DNA of 7,456 bases from Kiritimatiellales bacterium (GCA_021734595.1 JAIPIO010000199.1:1-7456); one strand, 5' to 3'; positions 1 to 4,571 are shown, counted from the first letter of the stretch. The notes: generated by a model not told the origin, from the letters alone. Program-made: numbers and translations.

Positions 1-590
1 GTATAGGTGATGTGGGTGTCTCCTTCGATGGAGATGAAGTTCTGGTCGTAGAAGACGATCAGCTTGCCGAGGCCGTGGTTGCCGGCCAGCGAGAAGGCTT
101 CGTGCGAGACGCCTTCCTCGAACTCGCCTTCGGAGCAGAGTACGTAGGTGTAGTGGTCGACGATCTTCTGCGCGGCGGTGTTGTAGCGCACGGAAAGCAT
201 TTTTTCGGCGATGGTCATGCCGACGGCATTGGAGACGCCTTGGCCGAGCGGGCCGGTAGTGGTTTCGACACCGGCGGTGTGGCCGAACTCCGGGTGGCCA
301 GCGGTTCTGGATCCCCATTGGCGGAACTTCTTCAACTCTTCGATCGGCAGATCGTAGCCGGCCAGGTGCAACAGGCTGTAGATCAGCATGGAGCCATGTC
401 CGCAGGAAAGAACGAAGCGGTCGCGGTCGGCCCACTGCGGGTTTTCCGGATTGTGTTTGAGGTATTGTGTCCAAAGCACGGCGGCAACGTCAGCCATGCC
501 CATTGGCATGCCGGGGTGACCGGAATTGGCGGCTTGTACGCCGTCCATGGCCAGGCCGCGAATTGTATTCGCAATCAGATTTAAACTCAT
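1..590 (-). CDS. tkt: Transketolase, N-terminal 196 residues (runs off left edge)
   Basis: Transketolase moves two-carbon ketol units between sugar phosphates in the cytosolic pentose phosphate pathway, using thiamine diphosphate (TPP) and a divalent metal. The reading frame is open from ATG at 590 to the window edge and matches the N-terminal TPP-binding domain throughout: SGHPG (H25), the SCGHGSML block (H65), AGHPE (H99), ETTTGPLGQG (109-118), SHE (162-164) and FYDQN (N184). The start is fixed by a strong Shine-Dalgarno sequence six bases upstream, and residue 1 lies where known transketolases begin. One oddity: the usual metal-binding GDG motif reads Ser-Glu-Gly (153-155), so the metal-ligand Asp is Glu154; the codon is GAA on the minus strand at 131-129. 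Typical family length is about 660 residues, so roughly 70% lies outside the window. The gene diverges from the PHP gene. The family call is secure; the exact substrate range is not shown. Confidence 0.96.
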   Translation of the reverse strand, partial: MSLNLIANTIRGLAMDGVQAANSGHPGMPMGMADVAAVLWTQYLKHNPENPQWADRDRFVLSCGHGSMLIYSLLHLAGYDLPIEELKKFRQWGSRTAGHPEFGHTAGVETTTGPLGQGVSNAVGMTIAEKMLSVRYNTAAQKIVDHYTYVLCSEGEFEEGVSHEAFSLAGNHGLGKLIVFYDQNFISIEGDTHITY

Positions 591-595
591 ACTGT

Positions 596-604
596 ACCTC
601 CTTT
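596..604 (-). promoter_or_regulatory. Ribosome binding site of transketolase
   Basis: On the minus strand this reads AAAGGAGGT, a near-complete anti-16S match, with six bases between GGAGG and the ATG at 590. It decides the transketolase start and shows that this genome uses canonical Shine-Dalgarno initiation, which makes its absence before the sulfatase and RAYT genes more notable. Confidence 0.85.
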
Positions 605-734
605 AATAAAAACAAAATCATTCACGAGCGAGTTACGATAAGACGAGCGGGTTGATATTCAAGCCTTTTCCTATGTTTTTGAATGAGATGTTGGAGTCAA
701 CCCCTAAAACATGGTACTCTTGAATCAATCAAAA

Positions 735-738
735 GGAG
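735..738 (+). promoter_or_regulatory. Ribosome binding site selecting the GTG start of the PHP gene
   Basis: GGAG, within AAAAGGAG (731-738), sits five bases before GTG at 744. An in-frame ATG at 711 has no such site before it and would place this Shine-Dalgarno sequence inside the coding region. The GTG start is therefore preferred. Confidence 0.75.
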
Positions 739-743
739 TTTTC

Positions 744-1598
744 GTGATAGATCTGCATACACATTCGTATTATTCCGATGGAACCGACTCGCCGGACGAG
801 TTGGTTGCACTGGCGAAACTGGGCGGGCTGCGGGCAGTGGCCTTGACCGACCACGATTCGGTGGGAGGCATCGCCGAGTTTCTGGCGGCCGGTGAAAATT
901 CGGCGTTGGAAACGGTTCCGGGAATCGAACTGAGCGCGGAGTGTGAGAGCGGTACCATGCATATTCTCGGATACTACTTCGACTATACCTGCAGCACACT
1001 GCTCGAAAAACTGGAACGGGTTCGGCAGGGCCGGGAAGACCGGAATTATGAGATTCTGAAGCGGCTGAACAAGCTGGGCTTTACGATGATGTGGAGCGAT
1101 GTGGAACAGCAGGCGGGGGAGGATGTGGTCGGACGTCCGCATTTTGCCGCGGCACTGGTGGAGCGCGGCCATGTGAAAAGCAAAAAAGACGCATTCGATA
1201 TGCTGCTGGCAAAGGGCCGCCCGGCCTACGTTGAGCGCTACCGCTACTCGCCGACCGCATGTGTCCAGTTGATCCGTCAGGCCGGCGGTGTGCCGGTGCT
1301 GGCCCATCCTGCCACGGTCAATCTGCCGGATTCAGGGTTGAAGGATCTGATTCGCCAGTTACAAGAAGATGGTTTGGAAGGGATCGAAGCCTATTATTCC
1401 GAATACCGCCCGGAGAACATTGAAAAGTACAGGCAATGGGCCTTGGAAATGGGCCTCATCGCCACTGGTGGGACGGATTACCATGGCCGGGTGACTCCCG
1501 ATATCAAAGTGGGGCGTGGCTTCGGCGGTCTAGCTGTTCCGGATGAGGCGCTGGAACAGCTCCAGCGCGCGCATCAAAGTGTGCTGGGCAGCGCGTAA
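744..1598 (+). CDS. PHP-domain phosphoesterase, RNase AM / nucleoside 3',5'-bisphosphate phosphatase type
   Basis: This is a 284-residue cytosolic metal-dependent phosphoesterase of the PHP superfamily (COG0613), the family of E. coli YciV/RnmA and related 3',5'-nucleoside bisphosphatases. Characterised members trim short 5'-phosphorylated RNAs and hydrolyse pAp-type nucleotides. Numbering from GTG at 744, all PHP metal-site motifs are present in order: DLHTHS (H5, H7), D12, TDHD (35-38), PGIELS (E62), H73 in MHILGY, GRPH (130-133, H133), LAHP (H188) and GGTDYHG (D245, H247). Length matches the family (about 280-295). The GTG start is chosen over ATG 711 because of the RBS at 735-738, and because the catalytic DLHTHS then lies at the extreme N terminus, as is usual. 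The gene stands alone; downstream comes the repeat island, starting 17 bases after the stop. Fold and metal chemistry are confident; the exact substrate, RNA versus small nucleotide, is inferred from the family. Confidence 0.88.
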   Translation: MIDLHTHSYYSDGTDSPDELVALAKLGGLRAVALTDHDSVGGIAEFLAAGENSALETVPGIELSAECESGTMHILGYYFDYTCSTLLEKLERVRQGREDRNYEILKRLNKLGFTMMWSDVEQQAGEDVVGRPHFAAALVERGHVKSKKDAFDMLLAKGRPAYVERYRYSPTACVQLIRQAGGVPVLAHPATVNLPDSGLKDLIRQLQEDGLEGIEAYYSEYRPENIEKYRQWALEMGLIATGGTDYHGRVTPDIKVGRGFGGLAVPDEALEQLQRAHQSVLGSA

Positions 1599-1615
1599 AT
1601 TGGTGTTTGCCTATA

Positions 1616-1666
1616 TGGGGTGCGCTGGGCCGAAGGCTTGCGAAGCAACTCGACCGCGCTTTTAGA
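1616..1666 (+). repeat. REP-like unit, long-loop variant
   Basis: A forward unit in which the 6-nt loop is expanded to 26 nt. The outer stem is GCGCTG (1622-1627) with CCGCGC (1654-1659), one mismatch. The loop holds small competing hairpins, GCC/GGC (1629-1637) and GCTT/AAGC (1636-1646). The tail TTTTAGA follows. It lies 18 bases after the PHP stop codon and is terminator-like in that direction. It aligns along its length with the long unit at 2055. Confidence 0.65.
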
Positions 1667-1703
1667 TGGCGGTTGAACGGCAACGCGTTGCCTTGCGCGG
1701 GTG

Positions 1704-1734
1704 TTTGAAAGCGCCATCAAGCTGGCGCACTCCA
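1704..1734 (-). repeat. REP-like 31-bp unit
   Basis: A reverse-oriented unit. The stem is GCGCCA/TGGCGC (1711-1716 with 1723-1728), perfectly paired, with plus-strand loop TCAAGC. The foot ACTCCA on the plus strand is TGGAGT on the minus strand. It faces the long unit at 1616, tail to tail, across 37 bases. Confidence 0.85.
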
Positions 1735-1741
1735 TACTGTC

Positions 1742-1757
1742 GGGCGTCGAGCCGCCC
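1742..1757 (-). repeat. Truncated REP-like half unit
   Basis: GGGCG/CGCCC stem around the loop TCGAGC, matching the core of the repeat but lacking the TGGAGT foot and the T-rich tail. It sits three bases before the unit at 1761. The same half-plus-full arrangement occurs at 2144-2192. Confidence 0.6.
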
Positions 1758-1760
1758 TGA

Positions 1761-1791
1761 TTTGAAAGCGCAGTCAAGCCTGCGCACTCCA
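1761..1791 (-). repeat. REP-like 31-bp unit
   Basis: A reverse-oriented unit with stem GCGCAG/CTGCGC (1768-1773 with 1780-1785), perfectly paired, and loop TCAAGC. Its GGAG foot directly abuts the nuclease fragment on the right, and its loop supplies the TGA that ends that open frame at 1774. Confidence 0.85.
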
Positions 1792-2004
1792 AGGTGCAAA
1801 GCTAAAGAAATCCTCGCCATCGAACCAGGCGCAACGCATCCGTTCCATAGGTACCGCGGTGCGCACCGACAGTGCAATGGCATAGAGCAGTAGCTGCGAT
1901 GCCACTTTCTGTTTCCGTTCCTTTCGAGCGTTGGGCTTGAAGTCGAGGATGTAGAGGGTGTCGAACTTCCATTGCAGCAGGTCGATGTGGCCGGCGATAT
2001 AAGA
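1792..2004 (-). pseudogene. Fragment of a RecB/Cas4-like PD-(D/E)XK nuclease
   Basis: About 70 minus-strand codons between two repeat units read as the catalytic core of a PD-(D/E)XK nuclease. It has GHID (first acidic residue), then 13 residues later ILDFK (the D-x-K element), then SQLLLY, a QxxxY motif typical of the RecB/AddB/Cas4 branch, and RCAWFDGEDFFSF. The surrounding open frame (2211 down to 1774) is 145 codons, but its first 70 or so residues translate repeat units (2162, 2055, 2007), and its last few residues and stop come from the unit at 1761. There is no credible gene start at the domain edge and no Shine-Dalgarno sequence. I therefore call it a remnant of a larger protein cut at both ends by repeats. 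If expressed, the frame would make a repeat-nuclease chimera. Superfamily assignment is from motifs only; the parent protein is unknown. Confidence 0.55.
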
Positions 2005-2006
2005 TT

Positions 2007-2037
2007 TGGAGTGCGCGGGCTGGACCGCGCTTTTGGA
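2007..2037 (+). repeat. REP-like 31-bp unit
   Basis: A forward unit: TGGAGT foot, stem GCGCGG/CCGCGC (2013-2018 with 2025-2030) perfectly paired, loop GCTGGA (one base off the usual GCTCGA), tail TTTTGGA. Its foot borders the nuclease fragment, so that fragment lies between two units with their GGAG feet facing it. Confidence 0.85.
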
Positions 2038-2054
2038 TGGCTGTTGCAAAGGTT

Positions 2055-2106
2055 TGGAGTACGGTGGGCCGGAGGCCGGCGATAGCCGCTCGACACCGCT
2101 TTTAAA
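2055..2106 (+). repeat. REP-like unit, long-loop variant
   Basis: A forward unit of 52 nt. The outer stem is ACGGTG (2061-2066) with CACCGC (2094-2099), five of six pairs. The 27-nt loop can form GCC/GGC or GGC-gata-GCC mini-stems and ends in GCTCGA. It aligns with the 1616 unit through the insertion, showing that the long form is a real subtype and not a single accident. Confidence 0.65.
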
Positions 2107-2143
2107 CGAGCCGGAGGCGAAACAGCTGGCGGTGCGTGTGCGA

Positions 2144-2159
2144 CGGCGTGGAGCCGCCT
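2144..2159 (-). repeat. Truncated REP-like half unit
   Basis: GGCG/CGCC stem (2145-2148 with 2155-2158) around TGGAGC, one base from the usual plus-strand loop TCGAGC. It has no foot or tail and is followed within three bases by the full unit at 2162, as at 1742-1791. Confidence 0.5.
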
Positions 2160-2161
2160 GG

Positions 2162-2192
2162 TCTAAAAGCGCCATCAAGCTGGCGCACTCCA
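2162..2192 (-). repeat. REP-like 31-bp unit
   Basis: A reverse unit with stem GCGCCA/TGGCGC (2169-2174 with 2181-2186), perfectly paired, and loop TCAAGC. Stem and loop are identical to the unit at 1704; the flanks differ. Confidence 0.85.
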
Positions 2193-2219
2193 CAGCGCTT
2201 CGCGCCTGCATGTGCCATC

Positions 2220-2250
2220 TGGAGTGCGGTGGCTCGACACCGCTTTTAGA
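2220..2250 (+). repeat. REP-like 31-bp unit
   Basis: A forward unit with foot TGGAGT, stem GCGGTG/CACCGC (2226-2231 with 2238-2243) perfectly paired, loop GCTCGA, tail TTTTAGA. With the unit at 2267 it forms a tail-to-tail pair separated by 16 bases, giving a 78-bp inverted repeat with 27 of 31 arm positions matching. Confidence 0.88.
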
Positions 2251-2266
2251 TGACTGTGCGTGTCTG

Positions 2267-2297
2267 TTTTAAAGCGGCGTCGAGCCGCCGCACTCCA
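2267..2297 (-). repeat. REP-like 31-bp unit overlapping the RAYT 3' end
   Basis: A reverse unit with stem GCGGCG/CGCCGC (2274-2279 with 2286-2291) perfectly paired and plus-strand loop TCGAGC. Read on the minus strand it supplies residues 186-193 of the RAYT protein (most of MECGGSTPL) and the TAA stop at 2271-2269. The GC stem followed by a T-run in that direction could also act as a weak terminator. Confidence 0.88.
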
Positions 2298-2850
2298 TGT
2301 CGTATTCATCATATACCTTCACCTGATCGATCTTGACGCTGTTGACGGTCTTCACGAAGGCGTTGCCTGCCTCGCGCGCGAACCAGGCGGCGGAACACCA
2401 TGCATAGTTTTCGGCATGGAGAGCAACACCGTGATGCACAGGGTTTTGGTGGACATATTTCAGGCGCGCCAGCCACGATTTTTCGTAGGTGATGCGCGAG
2501 TCGTAGTAGTTGTACCAGACGCGGCGTTTCGGCGTTCCGTCGAGCCGGTTCAATTCGCGGGCGGAGAGGGTGTGCAGGGTGGATAGCATTTTCTTGAGAG
2601 AGGAGGCGTCTTCCGGGGAGGCTGCGACGAAATGGTAGTGGTTCGACATGACGGCCCAGGCCTGAAGTTGCCAGTCGTATTTCTGCGCCAGTTCAAAGAG
2701 CAGGTTTCGGACAAACGTGATTTTTTCGGGCGTATTGAGAAAATGCTGCTTGCGGTAGGTGCCACAGGTGACGATGTAGTTACCGCGTTCGCAGAGGCGG
2801 TGTTCCGGGGCGTGCGGCCAGCGAATGATCTTCGTATTCACGGAGCGCAT
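2269..2850 (-). CDS. REP-associated tyrosine transposase (RAYT), Y1 / IS200-like domain
   Basis: This 193-residue protein belongs to the Y1 (HUH) single-strand DNA transposase superfamily, in the RAYT branch. RAYTs cut and join single-stranded DNA at REP hairpins through a 5'-phosphotyrosine link. Visible are ERGNYIVTCGTYRKQHFL near the N terminus (first strand), the metal-binding HUH motif as His71-Tyr72-His73 in MSNHYHFV, VWYNYYDSRITYEKSW (111-126), and the catalytic-tyrosine helix KYVHQNPVHHG with Tyr132 as the likely nucleophile. An AWCSAAWF motif follows (150-157). All key residues are present, so the enzyme looks intact. Oddities: the last nine residues (MECGGSTPL) and the stop lie in or at the repeat at 2267, and another unit sits ten bases upstream of the ATG. 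No Shine-Dalgarno sequence is visible before that ATG, so translation may be weak. Unlike IS200, there is no TnpB partner. It likely mobilises the surrounding repeats, by inference from the family and the flanking units. Confidence 0.92.
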   Translation of the reverse strand: MRSVNTKIIRWPHAPEHRLCERGNYIVTCGTYRKQHFLNTPEKITFVRNLLFELAQKYDWQLQAWAVMSNHYHFVAASPEDASSLKKMLSTLHTLSARELNRLDGTPKRRVWYNYYDSRITYEKSWLARLKYVHQNPVHHGVALHAENYAWCSAAWFAREAGNAFVKTVNSVKIDQVKVYDEYDMECGGSTPL

Positions 2851-2860
2851 TCTGCGTTTC

Positions 2861-2891
2861 TTTCAAAGCTCCGTCAAGCCGGAGCACTCCA
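2861..2891 (-). repeat. REP-like 31-bp unit in the RAYT leader
   Basis: A reverse unit, same orientation as the RAYT gene, with stem GCTCCG/CGGAGC (2868-2873 with 2880-2885), perfectly paired, and plus-strand loop TCAAGC. This stem sequence occurs in no other copy here. The unit ends ten bases upstream of the RAYT ATG, so it would fold in the mRNA leader or could be bound by the transposase. Confidence 0.88.
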
Positions 2892-2918
2892 AATGGTGCC
2901 CCGCTCATTTGCCAGCTT

Positions 2919-2949
2919 TATGGTGCGGCGGCTCGACGCCGCTTTTGAA
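2919..2949 (+). repeat. REP-like unit with degenerate foot
   Basis: A forward unit with stem GCGGCG/CGCCGC (2925-2930 with 2937-2942), loop GCTCGA and tail TTTTGAA all intact, but the foot reads TATGGT instead of TGGAGT. Loss of GGAG may make this copy immobile if that tetranucleotide is the recognition element. It is the outermost unit on the right. Confidence 0.75.
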
Positions 2950-2983
2950 TTTGCGAAGCTGAGCGGGTGGGTTGCCGGCATCT

Positions 2984-3083
2984 TTTTCCAATGTCTGGAA
3001 AATCTGAAGGAAAAACTTCCAGCCATTGGAAAATCACGCCGTTGTTTTTCCGAACCTTGGAAATAAGGTTCCAACCATTGGAA
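2984..3083. repeat. Cluster of TTCCA-N5-TGGAA palindromes (second repeat family)
   Basis: Four short palindromes unlike the REP-like units lie between the island and PhoH. They are TTTTCCA-N5-TGGAAAA at 2984-3002, TTCCA-N5-TGGAA at 3017-3031, a looser TTTCC-N7-GGAAA at 3047-3063 and TTCCA-N5-TGGAA at 3069-3083. The second and fourth share the spacing and nearly the same centre (GCCAT and ACCAT). AACCTT/AAGGTT (3053-3070) could form a further overlapping hairpin. They lie 10 to 110 bases past the PhoH stop, so they would be in its 3' UTR. A related palindrome lies at 4554. Function is unknown: repeat family, binding sites or mRNA 3'-end structure are all possible. Confidence 0.7.
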
Positions 3084-3092
3084 GCCGGGGTT

Positions 3093-4415
3093 CTAAAGCA
3101 GATCGCTTGCAAGATCAGCCAGTTCGGAGCGTTCGCCCTTCTGCAGATTGACGTGGGCATAGAGCCGCTGGCCCTTCATCTTCTCGATCAGGTAGCTGAG
3201 TCCGTTTGAATGGCTGTCCAGATAGGGATGATCAATCTGGTAGATATCGCCTGTGAAAACAATTTTTGTTTTGTCACCGGCGCGTGTAATGATGGTCTTG
3301 ATTTCATGCGGCGTCAGGTTCTGGGCTTCATCAATGATAAAACAGATGTTTACGAGACTGCGCCCGCGGATGTAGGAGAGCGGCTCGATCACCAGCTTTT
3401 TTTCCTCCAGCAGTTTGCCCACCCTGCTTCGTTTTGTTTCGCCCTCCGAGTGTTCAATGACTCCGAGATTGTCGTACAGCGGTTTCATATATGGGTCGAG
3501 TTTTGACTGGATATCGCCCGGCAGAAAACCGATATCCTTATTGCTCAGCGCGACGATGGGGCGGGCCATCAGGATCTGCCTGTAGCTTTTCATCTGCTTC
3601 AGTGCGCCGGCCAGCGCCAGCAGCGTTTTTCCGGTTCCCGCTTTGCCGGTGAGGCTGACGAGTTGGATTTTTTCATTCAGCAGGGCGTCGAGCGCAAAGG
3701 TCTGTTCGGCATTGCGCGGCGTGATGCCCGATGCCGGAACTTTGTCGATATGTCTGATTTTGCCTGCTTCGTCATCGAATACGGCCAATGCCGACTTGCG
3801 GTCGCCGCGGAGAATCAAAAACTCATTCGGTTTCAGTTTTTTTTCAAACGCCAGCCTCGCCGAGTCGAATTCATAGGGAGGCGCGTAGAGCAGCTGGATG
3901 AGTTCCGGGTCTACGTTGTCTTCGACGCGCGTGCCGGTGTAGAGCTGGTTCAGATCCTTTACGTGGTCGGTTCTATAATCCTGCGCCATCAGGCCCACGG
4001 CCTTGGCTTTCATTCGAAGGTTGACATCCTTCGTGACCAGCGTGACCTCCTGGTCTGCGCATTCCTTGGCCAACAGGTAGGCGATATTAAGAATGTGATG
4101 GTCCGGTTTCGCCGTCGAAAAGTTTGCCGCCAGGTTCGGATCGAATTCGCGGTCGAGCTTGATGCAGATTTTGCCGAGATTGGGACCGATCGGCACGCCG
4201 CCGTTAAACAGACGGTCGCCGCTGAGCGAGTCGAGTGTTCGCGTAAATTCCCGCGCATGGAAGCTGAGTGAATCGCTGCCTTTCTTGAAATTGTCCAGCT
4301 CTTCCAGGACGTTGATGGGGATAACTACGTCATGTTCCTGGAACTGGTGAATACAGGCGCTGTCGTGAAGAATTACATTGGTATCCAGAACGAACACCTT
4401 TTTCTTTTCTGTCAT
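3093..4415 (-). CDS. PIN-PhoH family ATPase (PhoH2 / YlaK type)
   Basis: A 440-residue cytosolic protein joining an N-terminal PIN ribonuclease-type domain (about 1-150) to a C-terminal PhoH P-loop ATPase (about 225-440). Studied PhoH2 proteins couple ATP-dependent RNA unwinding to PIN RNA cleavage; the physiological role is poorly defined. PIN acidic residues are visible: D11 in FVLDTNVILHD, E38/E39 in VLEELDNF, D105 in KPDHHIL and D130 in TKDVNLR. PhoH motifs are Walker A GKAGTGKT (257-264), Walker B FIIDEAQN (359-366), TGDIYQID (388-395) and the KGERS arginine region (426-430). Length matches the family. The start follows AAAGGAAAGG about ten or more bases upstream, a loosely spaced Shine-Dalgarno sequence, and puts the PIN motif at the expected position. 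It diverges from the kinase fusion gene. No VapB-like antitoxin gene lies upstream, unlike the actinobacterial vapB-phoH2 arrangement. Confidence 0.94.
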   Translation of the reverse strand: MTEKKKVFVLDTNVILHDSACIHQFQEHDVVIPINVLEELDNFKKGSDSLSFHAREFTRTLDSLSGDRLFNGGVPIGPNLGKICIKLDREFDPNLAANFSTAKPDHHILNIAYLLAKECADQEVTLVTKDVNLRMKAKAVGLMAQDYRTDHVKDLNQLYTGTRVEDNVDPELIQLLYAPPYEFDSARLAFEKKLKPNEFLILRGDRKSALAVFDDEAGKIRHIDKVPASGITPRNAEQTFALDALLNEKIQLVSLTGKAGTGKTLLALAGALKQMKSYRQILMARPIVALSNKDIGFLPGDIQSKLDPYMKPLYDNLGVIEHSEGETKRSRVGKLLEEKKLVIEPLSYIRGRSLVNICFIIDEAQNLTPHEIKTIITRAGDKTKIVFTGDIYQIDHPYLDSHSNGLSYLIEKMKGQRLYAHVNLQKGERSELADLASDLL

Positions 4416-4553
4416 GCGGCGGCAGTTTCCTTTCCTTTAATCATGAACAGTGTACCAAGCCTGCACTGCCGAGAAAATATTTTTTAACGTGAAACTGAAT
4501 TCATAAGCCGTTTTTTTAACTTTTAAGAAACGTTGAATCCGCTATTCTGGAGA

Positions 4554-4571
4554 CTTCCCAATGATTGGAAG
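4554..4571. promoter_or_regulatory. CTTCC..AAT-G-ATT..GGAAG palindrome upstream of the kinase fusion
   Basis: The 18-mer CTTCCCAATGATTGGAAG is a palindrome around G4563 with a single extra C on the left arm. It resembles the TTCCA-N5-TGGAA palindromes at 2984-3083. It lies just before the Shine-Dalgarno sequence, so it could be an operator or an mRNA hairpin affecting translation. Function is not shown. Confidence 0.5.

Larger units (their letters stand above)
591..743. other. Divergent intergenic region, tkt / PHP gene
   Basis: This 153-base gap separates two divergently transcribed genes and must hold the promoter for at least one of them. The best minus-strand candidate is TTGAAT (662-657), a 16-base spacer and TATCGT (640-635), 4/6 matches to each sigma70 box. 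That would give transketolase a leader of roughly 40 bases. On the plus strand I see only poor matches (TTGGAG at 691 with TACTCT at 715). No operator-like palindrome, riboswitch or terminator is evident. Confidence 0.3.
1616..2949. mobile_element. RAYT / REP-like repeat island
   Basis: This stretch between two housekeeping-type genes consists of a RAYT gene, a broken nuclease fragment and about a dozen copies of one hairpin repeat. A complete unit is 31 bp: TGGAGT, a 6-nt stem arm, a loop GCTCGA or GCTTGA, the complementary 6-nt arm, then TTTTRAA or similar. Full 31-bp units start at 1704, 1761, 2007, 2162, 2220, 2267, 2861 and 2919. Long-loop versions start at 1616 and 2055, and half units at 1742 and 2144. 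Orientation alternates (+,-,-,+,+,-,+,-,-,+ for the ten full-length and long copies), which resembles enterobacterial BIME clusters. Known biology: RAYTs are single-copy HUH transposases thought to mobilise REP palindromes carrying a conserved GTAG/GGAG-type tetranucleotide at the hairpin foot. Inference: this is a complete REP-RAYT locus. Outer ends are placed at the outermost recognisable units; no target-site duplication was found. Confidence 0.8.

Noticed and set aside
12..584. 190-codon plus-strand open frame
   Set aside because: It is the antisense shadow of transketolase, whose minus-strand frame shows clear family motifs and a strong RBS.
691..720. Plus-strand promoter TTGGAG-18-TACTCT before the PHP gene
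   Set aside because: Only three of six matches in each box with an 18-base spacer; not separable from chance.
711..743. ATG 711 as start of the PHP gene
   Set aside because: The 11-residue extension is unconserved in style and contains the Shine-Dalgarno sequence for GTG 744.
1742..1791. attC-like integron cassette sites
   Set aside because: The paired hairpins lack integron R/L box consensus, there is no integrase, and the neighbouring sequence is not a row of cassettes.
1574..2272. Several small open frames giving MECAG/MECGG-type peptides on both strands
   Set aside because: They are translations of the hairpin repeats; GC-rich palindromes lacking stops make spurious ORFs. No protein family is seen apart from the nuclease fragment.
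1616..2949. CRISPR array
   Set aside because: Repeats alternate in orientation, vary in stem sequence and are separated by unequal gaps of 16 to several hundred bases; no cas genes are present.
3663..4271. 202-codon plus-strand open frame
   Set aside because: It is antisense to the PIN-PhoH gene and has no recognisable domain or RBS.
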